Below are positions 27,012 to 35,801 of a DNA stretch of 61,326 nucleotides, piece after piece. The number at the start of each line of letters is the position of its first letter. Positions within the stretch are counted from its first letter, which is position 1. Below the pieces are notes generated by a model, which was not told the origin of the DNA, ran no database searches, and saw nothing but the letters and a program-made list of their open reading frames with translations. The position numbers were made by a program, and so were the translations under genes. The stretch comes from Paracoccaceae bacterium (GTDB lineage: Bacteria; Pseudomonadota; Alphaproteobacteria; Rhodobacterales; Rhodobacteraceae): NCBI GenBank assembly GCA_029246285.1, contig JAQWNW010000007.1, positions 1 to 61,326 of the forward strand, in the 5' to 3' direction.

Positions 27012-27662
27012 ATGGGAACAAATGTTTTCCTAGATTTAGACGGCACATTAACCGATCCAAAAATTGGAATAACGAAATCTATCCGTTATTCTATGGCTAA
27101 AATAGGCTCGCCTCTACCAAAAGGATATGACTTGGATTGGACAATTGGTCCATCACTTTGGTATAGCTTCAAAGAACTGGGTTTAGAAGCTAATGATACG
27201 GACAAAGCAATAAATTACTATCGGGAAAGATACACTGACATAGGCCTTTTTGAAAATTATGTATACGAAGGAATTTCTGAAGCTCTGCAAATGCTAAAGG
27301 AAAACAATATAATCATGCATCTTATGACCTCCAAACCACATATTTATGCAAGAAAAATTACGGCTCATTTTAACTTATCAAAGTTTTTAACACACGAATT
27401 TGGGTCAGAATTAGATGGAACAAATACAAATAAGGCTGATCTGATAAAAGAGGCTCTACATTACTTAAAACTACCACCTCATGAAGCAATAATGGTTGGG
27501 GATAGAAAATTCGATATAATTGGCGCAAAAGAAAACTCAATTAGAACTATTGCAGTTCTTTGGGGATATGGATCTGAATACGAATTAAAAGCTGAACTGC
27601 CTAACGTTTTGATAGAAACTCCAAAAAATTTGGCGAAAACAATATTGAAAATGGATAATTAA
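27012..27662 (+). CDS. HAD-family phosphatase (phosphoglycolate phosphatase-like)
   Basis: A 216-residue HAD hydrolase with all four motifs: FLDLDGTLTD (nucleophile Asp), LMTSKP (Thr/Ser), a Lys in the middle part, and MVGDRKFDIIGA. The cap between motifs I and II is helical, as in phosphoglycolate phosphatase and related nucleotidases. The substrate is not determined. Its place inside the dap operon could indicate a repair or recycling role, but there is no direct evidence. Confidence 0.85.
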   Translation: MGTNVFLDLDGTLTDPKIGITKSIRYSMAKIGSPLPKGYDLDWTIGPSLWYSFKELGLEANDTDKAINYYRERYTDIGLFENYVYEGISEALQMLKENNIIMHLMTSKPHIYARKITAHFNLSKFLTHEFGSELDGTNTNKADLIKEALHYLKLPPHEAIMVGDRKFDIIGAKENSIRTIAVLWGYGSEYELKAELPNVLIETPKNLAKTILKMDN

Positions 27663-27720
27663 ATGAAATCCCATCCATCATAAGGGCCCTAAACTCAATC
27701 CGTTTAACTGAGAGTAAAAT

Positions 27721-28869
27721 ATGTTTACAAAAATAGATCCGATAAATTTGACTGCTGAATTAATTAGATGCCAATCAGTAACCCCTACGGATGGCGGAGC
27801 GCTTAAACTATTATCCTCTATTTTAGAAAAAGAGGGTTTTGATTGTCACTATATTAATAGGGGGGGCGTTCTGAACTTATTTGCGATTTGGGGTAGAAAT
27901 AATAACGGAAAAACTTTTGGCTTTAATGGCCATACAGATGTAGTGCCCGTAGGTGATAAATCTCTTTGGACCAAAGATCCCTTTGGTGGAGAAATAAAAA
28001 ATAAAAAAATATGGGGACGTGGCGCCTGCGATATGAAGTCTGCCGTAGCTTCTTTTGTAGCAGCTGCAGTTGATTATATTCGGAAAACGCCACCCAATGG
28101 ATCAATTGTTATAGCAATAACCGGGGATGAAGAAGGTGATGCAATAGATGGAACAAGGGCTATTCTTGATTGGATGGAAGTTAATAATATCAAAGTGGAT
28201 TCATTTTTGGTAGGAGAACCCACCAGCGTCAATAAAACTGGCGATACCATGAAAATTGGTCGTCGAGGTTCTATGACTGTGCATCTCTCAGTAAAAGGTA
28301 AACAGGGGCATTCTGCATACCCCCACCTTGCAAATAACCCAATTCCCGGTCTTGCAAAATTAGTTAATAAAATTAGCTCACATGAGTTAGATCAGGGAAA
28401 CGAGTATTTTGATCCATCCAATTTATCGGTAACGACGATCGATACTGGAAATAATGCGAGTAACGTTATCCCAGCTGAGACGACAGCTACAGTTAATATA
28501 CGCTTTAACGATTTGCACTCATCTGGAACATTAAAAAACTGGTTATTAAGTGAAATAAATATTATTGAAAATGAATTTAATATTAAATTCTCCTCAATTT
28601 TTAAAGTATCAGGAGAAAGTTTCTTGACCTTGCCAAACGATTTTTCAGCAATAGTCGAAAAAGCAATAAAATCAAAAACTGGTATAACTCCTGAACTCTC
28701 CACGTCCGGCGGAACTTCCGATGCCAGGTTCATAAAAAATCATGCACCTGTCGTTGAAGTAGGGTTAGTCGGAAAAACAATGCATCAAACAGATGAGCAC
28801 GTTGATTTATCAGATATTGAAAAATTAAAATCAATTTATTCATCCATTTTAGAAAACTATTTTGCGTGA
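27721..28869 (+). CDS. dapE: Succinyl-diaminopimelate desuccinylase
   Basis: A 382-residue M20 metallopeptidase that removes succinate from N-succinyl-LL-diaminopimelate in lysine and peptidoglycan synthesis. It has GFNGHTDVVPVGD, the metal ligand and base in GRGACDMKSAVA and ITGDEEGDA, the GRRGSMTVHLSVKGKQGHSAYP dimerisation region in part, and TSGGTSDARF. The ATG at 27721 has GAG 8 bases before it. The stop overlaps the GTG start of rnr (GTGA). Confidence 0.95.
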   Translation: MFTKIDPINLTAELIRCQSVTPTDGGALKLLSSILEKEGFDCHYINRGGVLNLFAIWGRNNNGKTFGFNGHTDVVPVGDKSLWTKDPFGGEIKNKKIWGRGACDMKSAVASFVAAAVDYIRKTPPNGSIVIAITGDEEGDAIDGTRAILDWMEVNNIKVDSFLVGEPTSVNKTGDTMKIGRRGSMTVHLSVKGKQGHSAYPHLANNPIPGLAKLVNKISSHELDQGNEYFDPSNLSVTTIDTGNNASNVIPAETTATVNIRFNDLHSSGTLKNWLLSEINIIENEFNIKFSSIFKVSGESFLTLPNDFSAIVEKAIKSKTGITPELSTSGGTSDARFIKNHAPVVEVGLVGKTMHQTDEHVDLSDIEKLKSIYSSILENYFA

Positions 28870-30938
28870 ATAGCATTCAAAATAAAGACCAATCATCATC
28901 TTATAATAGTGCTGTAAATCAACGGACTATTTGCCAGGCAGAAATAATAGATTTTACAGAAGATAAAGATTTAATATTAAAAATAGAAAAAGGTACAACA
29001 GACAATAATTTAGATCCTATATATGTTTTAGGAAAGAATGACCCTTCCTTTAATATTGGTGAAAAATTATTAGTAGAAATTTTATTCTCGTCTGATCATA
29101 ATACATTAACGAAAATCAATTTTATTAATAAAATTAATGAAAGTACCACAAGTCATATCGGGATATTTAAAAAGTCTCGCAGTGGTGGAATTGTTTATTC
29201 TATTCAAAAAGGTTCCAGAAAAAAATGGAGTATTAATCCAAAATTCGAGAATAGTGCCGTGGATGATGATATTGTAGAGATCGAAGACCGACCCCAAGGG
29301 TCATTTAAAGGAAAAAATTATCATAAAATAAGAAATATTATAGGCAATTTAAATGAAAATAAGTCATTAAGTCTATTAGCAATAAAAGAGCACAATATTC
29401 CTTATCAATTTCCAAATGAAGTCATAAATGAAGCATCCAAGATTAAAGACTTCAAAAAAAATCAACAAAATCTGAAAAATTTATTCTTCGTCACAATCGA
29501 TCCTACTGATGCGCGAGATCATGATGACGCCGTTTATGCTATGAAAGATACTCATAAAGATAATCCTAATGGTTATATAATATGGGTAGCGATTGCCGAC
29601 GTAGCACAATTTGTTGAGATAGGAAGTTCAATAGATATTGAGGCTAGGCTGCGAGGCAACTCTACTTATTTTGTCGATCGAGTTATACCTATGTTACCTG
29701 AAAATTTATCAAATAATTTATGTTCTTTAAAAGAAAATATGGAGCGCCCATGCATTGCTGTGAAAATAAGGATCAATTCAAACGGTGAAAAACTGGAACA
29801 TAATTTTTTCCGTGGAACAATGATTTCAAAAGCCTCACTTGGTTACGAAGAAGTTCAAGACGCTTACGAAGGAAAAACAAGTTCCAAAACAGAACCACTA
29901 TATAAACCTGTCTTAGAAATACTATTTCTAGCCTTTGAAGCTTTATTAAAATCAAAAAGCAAACGGCAACCATTAGCATTAAACTTACCAGAGCGAGAAA
30001 TACAATTGTCAAAAAAAGGTGAAGTGCAATCCATAAACTTCAAAAAGCAGCTGTCGGCAAATAAATTAATAGAAGAATTCATGGTGTTGGCAAATATATG
30101 TGCAGCTGAGACATTAAGTAACAAAAAAGTCCCAGCAATTTACCGCATACATGAAGAACCTAGTTTAGAAAAAATTAATGCTCTCAACGAAACTATCCGA
30201 TCAATTGATCTAAAACTTAAAAAATTAAATTCTGTAAAAACGGCTGATCTCAATCGAATTCTTACATTAGCTTCAACAACTGATCACTCAAGCTTGATCA
30301 ACCTATCCATACTGCGGACTATGACACAAGCATATTACTCAAACAAATTATCCTCTCATTTTGGGTTAAATTTACAGAAATATGCTCATTTCACGAGTCC
30401 AATTAGAAGATATGCAGATCTAATAATTCATAGGGCTTTAATAGCCACTCACGATTGGGATACCACTTTAGTATCCAATGAACAAACACCTGATTTAAAA
30501 ACTCTTTCCCAGCATATTAGCTTGACAGAACGTCGCTCAATGAACGCAGAAAGAGATACAACTGATCGATATTTAGCTCGATTTCTTAAAGATAAGATTG
30601 GTGGAGAGTTCTATAGCTTAATTTCTGGAATCACTCGTTTTGGAATCTTTATACAGTTAGAGGAAATAGGGGCAGACGGCCTAATACCGCTATCAAATTT
30701 AGGTAGTGAATATTTTAAATATGATGACAATGAAAACAGCTTAACTGGTAAGACTTCCAAAACCAAAATAAAGGTTGGAATGAGCGCTCGAGTTTCACTT
30801 TTAGAAGCGGACGAAACATCTGGCGGTTTAAGATTTAAGCTTTTAGAATTAAATGGACAATTGTTTGATAAGTTGGTTTCACATAAAAAAACGAAAAAGA
30901 AGAAATATAAACTGAGGCGAAAAAAGAGAAGAAGTTAA
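28866..30938 (+). CDS. rnr: RNase R-type exoribonuclease lacking the N-terminal helix-turn-helix domain
   Basis: A 690-residue RNB-family 3'-5' exoribonuclease. Cold-shock-type domains come first, then the RNB catalytic domain with TIDPTDARDHDDAVYA (the catalytic Asp cluster) and FTSPIRRYADL, an S1 domain near 580-665, and a Lys/Arg-rich tail as in RNase R. The winged-helix domain that normally begins RNase R (about 70 residues) is missing; the GTG start overlaps the dapE stop by 4 bases, so there is no room for it. It degrades structured RNA and takes part in RNA quality control. Confidence 0.88.
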   Translation: MNSIQNKDQSSSYNSAVNQRTICQAEIIDFTEDKDLILKIEKGTTDNNLDPIYVLGKNDPSFNIGEKLLVEILFSSDHNTLTKINFINKINESTTSHIGIFKKSRSGGIVYSIQKGSRKKWSINPKFENSAVDDDIVEIEDRPQGSFKGKNYHKIRNIIGNLNENKSLSLLAIKEHNIPYQFPNEVINEASKIKDFKKNQQNLKNLFFVTIDPTDARDHDDAVYAMKDTHKDNPNGYIIWVAIADVAQFVEIGSSIDIEARLRGNSTYFVDRVIPMLPENLSNNLCSLKENMERPCIAVKIRINSNGEKLEHNFFRGTMISKASLGYEEVQDAYEGKTSSKTEPLYKPVLEILFLAFEALLKSKSKRQPLALNLPEREIQLSKKGEVQSINFKKQLSANKLIEEFMVLANICAAETLSNKKVPAIYRIHEEPSLEKINALNETIRSIDLKLKKLNSVKTADLNRILTLASTTDHSSLINLSILRTMTQAYYSNKLSSHFGLNLQKYAHFTSPIRRYADLIIHRALIATHDWDTTLVSNEQTPDLKTLSQHISLTERRSMNAERDTTDRYLARFLKDKIGGEFYSLISGITRFGIFIQLEEIGADGLIPLSNLGSEYFKYDDNENSLTGKTSKTKIKVGMSARVSLLEADETSGGLRFKLLELNGQLFDKLVSHKKTKKKKYKLRRKKRRS

Positions 30939-30958
30939 AGTCATTTTTATTTATATTA

Positions 30959-32785
30959 TTAGCTTGCCGCTCTAGCCTGCCTTTTCCTCTCATGTGGATT
31001 AAGAAATTTCTTTCTAAGCCTAATATTATTTGGTGTTACCTCTACTAATTCATCATTATCTATATATGCTATGGCCTCTTCAAGCGAATGAATTACCGGA
31101 GTAGTCAGTCTCACTGCCTCATCTGTTCCGCTTGCTCGTACATTTGTTAATTTTTTTCCTTTCAACGGATTAACCTCCAGATCATTTTCTCGACTATGTT
31201 CTCCGATGATCATCCCTTCATACACATCTTCTTGCGCGCCGATAAACATTTTTCCTCGCTCTTCCAAATTGAAAAGTGCGTAAGCTACCGATACTCCATT
31301 CTCCATCGAAATTAAAACGCCTGAACGTCTGCCAGGAATATTACCTTTATACGGCGACCATTCATAAAACACTCTATTTAATACACCCGTTCCCCTGGTA
31401 TCAGTTAAAAATTCCCCTTGATAACCTATTAACCCTCTTGAAGGAACTTTGGCAATAATTCTAGTCTTCCCTGCTCCCGCAGGTTTCATTTCTGCAAGGT
31501 CACCTTTTCTTGGGCCAGTAATTTTTTCAATCACCACGCCTGTATATTCATCATCTACATCTATTGTAACTTCTTCTATAGGTTCATGTTGCTGTCCATC
31601 AATATTTTTAAACAATACTTGTGGACGTGATATGGAGAGTTCAAAACCCTCTCTTCGCATGTTCTCTATCAAAACTCCCATTTGCAATTCACCACGGCCA
31701 GCAACCTCAAACGCATCACCACTTGGAGTATCTGTCACTTTAATTGCTACGTTAGTTTCCGCTTCCCTAAACAATCGGTCTCTTATAATTCGTGATTGGA
31801 CTTTTTTTCCATCTCTTCCCGCCATTGGACTATCATTAATTCCAAATGTAACCGAAATAGTTGGTGGGTCGATAGGTTGTGCAGGTATTGCATTTGTAAT
31901 CTCGGCATCACACAAAGTATCAGAAACAGTCGCTTTAGACATTCCGGCAATTGTGACAATATCACCAGCTTCAGCTGAAACAATTGCTTGCTGTGCTAGT
32001 CCTCTGAATGCTAAAATTTTTGAAACTCTAAAATTTTCTACTCTTTCACCATCTCGAGCAATTGCTTTTATCATTTCACCCGATTTTATGGTACCAGATT
32101 CCACTCTCCCAGTTAAAATACGCCCTATAAACTGATCAGATCCAAGAGTTACTGCCAACATTGAAAATGGTTTATTACGTGCTTCAATTTGCTTGGGAGG
32201 TGGTACGTGTGAAATAATAAGCTCAAATAGATCTGATAAATCCTTTCTTGGACCTTCTAATTTCTTATCTGCCCAACCGGATCTCCCTGAGGCATACATG
32301 AAGGGGAAATCTAATTGTTTGTCACTTGCATCCAAATTTGCAAATAGATCAAAGCAATCATTTAATGCGCGGTCAGGCTCAGCATCAGACTTATCTACTT
32401 TGTTCACAACTACTATAGGACAAAGCCCCATCCCTAAAGCTTTTGAGGTTACAAATTTTGTTTGAGGCATTGGACCTTCGGCAGCATCAACTAACAAAAC
32501 CACACCATCCACCATAGATAATATACGCTCTACTTCTCCGCCAAAATCGGCATGCCCCGGAGTATCTACAATATTCAGTCTCACCCCTTGCCATTCAACG
32601 CTGGTTGCTTTGGCAAGAATAGTTATTCCCCGCTCTCGTTCCAAATCATTGGAATCCATTGCTCTCTCAATTACAGATTGGTTTTCTCTAAATGCTCCTG
32701 ACTGTTTCAAGAGTTCATCGACTAGTGTTGTTTTCCCATGATCAACATGAGCAATGATTGCTATATTACGTAGCTCCATTTTCAT
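30959..32785 (-). CDS. typA: Translational GTPase TypA/BipA
   Basis: A 608-residue ribosome-associated GTPase. P-loop AHVDHGKTTL, VDTPGHADFGGEVER and VVNKVDK define the G domain, followed by EF-G-like domains and the TypA-specific C-terminus with YQGEFLTDTRGTG. It supports ribosome assembly at low temperature and under stress. It converges with rnr with 20 bases between the stops and no obvious terminator there. Confidence 0.96.
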   Translation of the reverse strand: MKMELRNIAIIAHVDHGKTTLVDELLKQSGAFRENQSVIERAMDSNDLERERGITILAKATSVEWQGVRLNIVDTPGHADFGGEVERILSMVDGVVLLVDAAEGPMPQTKFVTSKALGMGLCPIVVVNKVDKSDAEPDRALNDCFDLFANLDASDKQLDFPFMYASGRSGWADKKLEGPRKDLSDLFELIISHVPPPKQIEARNKPFSMLAVTLGSDQFIGRILTGRVESGTIKSGEMIKAIARDGERVENFRVSKILAFRGLAQQAIVSAEAGDIVTIAGMSKATVSDTLCDAEITNAIPAQPIDPPTISVTFGINDSPMAGRDGKKVQSRIIRDRLFREAETNVAIKVTDTPSGDAFEVAGRGELQMGVLIENMRREGFELSISRPQVLFKNIDGQQHEPIEEVTIDVDDEYTGVVIEKITGPRKGDLAEMKPAGAGKTRIIAKVPSRGLIGYQGEFLTDTRGTGVLNRVFYEWSPYKGNIPGRRSGVLISMENGVSVAYALFNLEERGKMFIGAQEDVYEGMIIGEHSRENDLEVNPLKGKKLTNVRASGTDEAVRLTTPVIHSLEEAIAYIDNDELVEVTPNNIRLRKKFLNPHERKRQARAAS

Positions 32786-32860
32786 CGGCCTTTTTAAGAG
32801 AGTTTGGGGGGCAGTATAACAAGCTGAAACAAAAGACCAGAAGTAATTTTAGATATGATC

Positions 32861-33823
32861 TTATTTTTCCAAAAATTCAACTGCTTGCTTGATTGCTCTA
32901 TCTTTATATATTTGAATTTTTGGATCATTCTTAGAAACTCTTGGTACAATCCAAGCGGAAGTTGCCAAGACCCTTAATATTGCAAAAATTGGAAATAAAT
33001 CTGTATCAATTTTTTTTAACGGACGCACCTTATCGTATCCTTCTAAGATTAGATTACATCTTCTTTGATAGTTGATATCGTCCAAGCTTTGTATAGTTGC
33101 GGTAGCTAAATCATAAATAGGAAAACCATAACCGCAATCATCGAAATCAATTAAAGATATTCCACTATCATTTTGAAATACATTTTCTCCTATAACATCT
33201 GCATGAATAAGTAAGGTCTTTGCTCCTTCTTTTTCATACTGTTTTAATAGGGAATAAGCTCGATCCCTTGCAATAGTAAATATTTCTTTTTCTTGGGATC
33301 TGAGATGATCACCCTCCCAAAATTTACCCCAATTTGGATATTCACCTAATAGTCCCTCAATACCCCAACTGGGACGAGAAAACCAATCAGGAAAGGATAG
33401 GTCCTCTGTGATATTATGAAGATTCCCAATAACTTTACCTAATTCGAAGTCAATTTTTTTGCTTATCTTAAATTGAGTAGCGTCTGCAGTTCCAATCGGT
33501 TTTCCATTAACCCACTTAATAACAGTCGCTATAAATTCAGGAGAAATTTTTGACAAGTAATTTCCATCAACATTTTGAACGGGAACCGGGACTGGAAATC
33601 CTTGTTCAGCTAAAGCATTTGTCCACCACAATTCAGATTCTATTTCTTTTTGTTTTTTGTATCCAGGTCTGTGTAGTCTAAGGGCTACTCTGACATTTCC
33701 TCTTAGTATAACATCAAAAACAGCATTTTCGCGATGTTTAATTAATTTGGGTGGTTCAATATAACCACCCCAAAATATACAAGCTTTTTCAGCATATCCT
33801 TGTAGACTATAGTCCACACTCAA
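32861..33823 (-). CDS. APH-fold small-molecule kinase paired with a PLP enzyme
   Basis: A 320-residue member of the choline/homoserine/aminoglycoside kinase superfamily. The catalytic motif is LLIHADVIGENVF (His-x-Asp-x4-Asn) and the metal-binding Asp lies in SLIDFDDCGYG. The start is a TTG or GTG overlapping the end of the class III PLP gene by up to 17 bases, so the pair is translated together. Kinases of this type pair with AGXT2L-type phospholyases in hydroxylysine and related pathways, so a hydroxylysine- or ethanolamine-like amino alcohol is a plausible substrate. Confidence 0.82.
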   Translation of the reverse strand: MSVDYSLQGYAEKACIFWGGYIEPPKLIKHRENAVFDVILRGNVRVALRLHRPGYKKQKEIESELWWTNALAEQGFPVPVPVQNVDGNYLSKISPEFIATVIKWVNGKPIGTADATQFKISKKIDFELGKVIGNLHNITEDLSFPDWFSRPSWGIEGLLGEYPNWGKFWEGDHLRSQEKEIFTIARDRAYSLLKQYEKEGAKTLLIHADVIGENVFQNDSGISLIDFDDCGYGFPIYDLATATIQSLDDINYQRRCNLILEGYDKVRPLKKIDTDLFPIFAILRVLATSAWIVPRVSKNDPKIQIYKDRAIKQAVEFLEK

Positions 33824-35084
33824 CTTCTTTCATCGTATCTCTTAAATGTTCTAAGAGGTGGTCCGCATTATTTTTAGAAAAAACCATTGGCGGTCTTATC
33901 TTAAGTGTATTTCGGTTTTTTCCCAAAACACCTAACAATATCCTTTTATCTCTCATCTTTTCAGCTATTTGCGAAGCGTATTGCGTTAAAGGCTCATTAT
34001 TTTCTCCACGCATTTCTGCACCAAAGAACAGCCCAGAACCTCGAACTTGCTTGATTTGAGGAAATTCCTTTTTTAATTCTTCCAAACCCTTTAAAGCGTA
34101 TTGCCCAACTGCAAGAGCATTCTTAATTAGTTTTTCATTTTCTACTACTTCTAAAGTTGCTGAGGCAGCCGCACATGAAACGGGATTTCCTCCAAATGTA
34201 TTGAAATAACCATAATTATTTCTGAATGACCCCATTATTTCAGTCGATGTTGCCACACAAGCCACAGGATGCCCATTTGCCATAGGTTTACCCATAGTTA
34301 CTATTTCTGGTTCGATACCGATTTTTTGATACCCCCACCAATTTGTTCCAATTCTTCCAAACCCTGGCTGTACCTCATCTGCTATGACAATAGCGCCCTC
34401 ATTTCTAATACTTGATATTGTCTCATCAAGAAAGCCGCACTCTAAATTTGGAAAACCTTCATTTGCAAAAAACGGGCAAATTAATAGTGCCGACACTCCG
34501 TGGCCTGCTTCCTTTAATGAACTAATTGCCTCAACAACATTTTGTTTAAAAAATTCCGCCTCACTAATACCCATTGTTTCATTGTCTCTAAAGTTGTCAG
34601 GTGCTTTTATATAACGAATATGGCCACCGACTGGCCCCGTATTACGACCATAGCCCAACTGGCTTACTGCACTCGTATTTCCATGATAAGTGGAGTCTGT
34701 TACGATTACACCTCTATGACCTGTCTTTGCCTCAGCCATTCTTAATGCAATATCGTTAGCTTCACTCCCAGAACACACCATGATAGCGGTCTCAATCGTC
34801 TTATGATGTTTTGACAGCAGTCGATCCAAATAATCCAGGATACCTTCATGAAGGTATCTGGTATGCGTATTAAGAATTTTTGCCTGCTCAGCAATGGCAC
34901 TAACAACTTCTGGATGACAATGCCCAACGTGAGGAACATTATTGTAACAATCTAAGTACTTTTTACCGCTGGCATCCCATAACCAAACCCCTTTACCACG
35001 AACAATATGTACTGGATTCTTATAAAATGTCGAAAAATTTGGGCCTAATAACCTTCTTCGCCTTTCAATTAATTCTTCATTCAT
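33807..35084 (-). CDS. Class III PLP enzyme of the phospholyase (AGXT2L) type
   Basis: A 425-residue fold type I PLP enzyme. CYNNVPHVGHCHPEVV, CSGSEANDIALRMAE, DSTYHGNTSA, ADEVQPGFGRIG and the Schiff-base Lys in VTMGKPMANGHP are visible. The NNVxHVGHCHP pattern resembles ethanolamine-phosphate and phosphohydroxylysine phospho-lyases more than ordinary omega-aminotransferases. With the downstream kinase this suggests a two-step route: phosphorylate an amino alcohol, then eliminate phosphate and ammonia to give an aldehyde. A simple aminotransferase role remains possible. Confidence 0.8.
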   Translation of the reverse strand: MNEELIERRRRLLGPNFSTFYKNPVHIVRGKGVWLWDASGKKYLDCYNNVPHVGHCHPEVVSAIAEQAKILNTHTRYLHEGILDYLDRLLSKHHKTIETAIMVCSGSEANDIALRMAEAKTGHRGVIVTDSTYHGNTSAVSQLGYGRNTGPVGGHIRYIKAPDNFRDNETMGISEAEFFKQNVVEAISSLKEAGHGVSALLICPFFANEGFPNLECGFLDETISSIRNEGAIVIADEVQPGFGRIGTNWWGYQKIGIEPEIVTMGKPMANGHPVACVATSTEIMGSFRNNYGYFNTFGGNPVSCAAASATLEVVENEKLIKNALAVGQYALKGLEELKKEFPQIKQVRGSGLFFGAEMRGENNEPLTQYASQIAEKMRDKRILLGVLGKNRNTLKIRPPMVFSKNNADHLLEHLRDTMKEVECGL

Positions 35085-35156
35085 AAAAACTCCTAGACTA
35101 ACTTTGTATTAATAAACTATATAAGTTTACGTTGAAAATATGTTTACTAGATTTCA

Positions 35157-35576
35157 TCAATCTTCAACCTTATTTTTTCTTAATGTCTTAAGTTTACCAC
35201 GCTTTGTTTTACTATCTAACCGTTTCTTATTAACCGACTTTGATGGCTTAGTTTTGACTCGGGGTTTAGGTATTATTAGTGCACTCTTAATTAGAGATGC
35301 TAACATAGAGCGAGCCACCTGACGATTTCTAATTTGGCTTCTGTATTTATCTACATTAATTACAATTTGACCCTTTTTATTGTATTTTTGTCCAGCTATA
35401 GATTCCAATCTTTTTTTTACACTTTCAACTAAGCTTGGCGAATTAATAACACTAAATTTTAGAGTTACAGAAGTTTCAACCTTATTAACATGTTGTCCAC
35501 CTGGACCAGATGAACGTGAAAATGTTTCAAGAATCTCCTTGTCATCAATAATAATCTTGTCTGTTATTCTAAGCAT
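35157..35576 (-). CDS. arfB: Alternative ribosome-rescue factor (peptidyl-tRNA hydrolase ArfB)
   Basis: About 139 residues from the ATG at 35576 (MLRITDKIIID); the frame is open to 35606 but that part lies in the terminator hairpin. The catalytic loop RSSGPGGQHVNKVET carries GGQ, and the protein ends in a Lys/Arg-rich tail that in ArfB enters the empty mRNA channel of stalled ribosomes. It releases peptides from ribosomes without a stop codon. A strong terminator (35596-35622) ends only 20 bases before the start codon, so expression may depend on read-through. Confidence 0.92.
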   Translation of the reverse strand: MLRITDKIIIDDKEILETFSRSSGPGGQHVNKVETSVTLKFSVINSPSLVESVKKRLESIAGQKYNKKGQIVINVDKYRSQIRNRQVARSMLASLIKSALIIPKPRVKTKPSKSVNKKRLDSKTKRGKLKTLRKNKVED

Positions 35577-35595
35577 AAACACAGTCTTGCATAAA

Positions 35596-35622
35596 AAAGG
35601 GGCCAAACAAAGTGGCCCCTTT
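35596..35622 (-). terminator. Rho-independent terminator just upstream of arfB
   Basis: GGGGCCA (35599-35605) and TGGCCCC (35613-35619) form a perfect stem, extended to 10 bp by flanking AAA/TTT, with a 7-base loop. On the minus strand it is followed by a T run (TTTTTTAT). It ends the queuosine-transporter/small-ORF transcript and could attenuate arfB. Weaker T-rich sequence on the other side would also let it work on the plus strand. Confidence 0.85.
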
Positions 35623-35770
35623 AAATTTTTTAAGAGTTGGGATGCGGGTCAAAACAGACCTTGCCCTGTAATATCTAGATAGCAATCTCCATTATACTTA
35701 TCACCCTATTCTCCAATACCTCTTTAGACACTGGACCACCTCCTTTCGTTTGTTTCATTTAATCTTAAAA
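35597..35770 (-). ncRNA. Candidate small transcript carrying the 18-codon ORF
   Basis: On the minus strand a TATAAT (35782-35777) lies 20 bases after the transporter stop, with TTGACA (35794-35789) close before it but at the wrong spacing. A transcript starting near 35770 would carry the small ORF, a GGTC/GACC hairpin near 35647-35660 and end at the terminator, about 170 bases. It could equally be the 3' end of the transporter mRNA. No known RNA family is recognised. Confidence 0.35.
35675..35731 (-). CDS. Tiny ORF (18 codons) with an exceptionally long Shine-Dalgarno match
   Basis: The GTG at 35731 opens MSKEVLENRVISIMEIAI, ending at TAG. The bases before it, GAAAGGAGGTGGTCCAG, can pair with about 17 bases of the usual alphaproteobacterial 16S rRNA 3' end (one G-U pair), and the GGAGG is 7 bases from the start, an ideal spacing. 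After the TAG the same frame stays open for 14 more codons to TAA (ILQGKVCFDPHPNS). I do not recognise the peptide. It may be a leader peptide for arfB, a ribosome-titrating RNA or a genuine microprotein. Confidence 0.5.
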   Translation of the reverse strand: MSKEVLENRVISIMEIAI

Positions 35771-35801
35771 TGACACATTATAGTAATTTGTCAAAACTTT
35801 T

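Noticed and set aside
31449-32135. Long open frame antisense to typA
   Set aside because: It is a shadow of the real gene: Ser/Pro-rich composition, no family match and no ribosome site. The same applies to the other long antisense frames over pdxJ, gyrB, recF, ahcY and gpsA.
32861-33823. Homoserine kinase (thrB type II)
   Set aside because: The fold is shared, but there is no threonine-pathway neighbour and the coupled PLP enzyme points to an amino-alcohol substrate.
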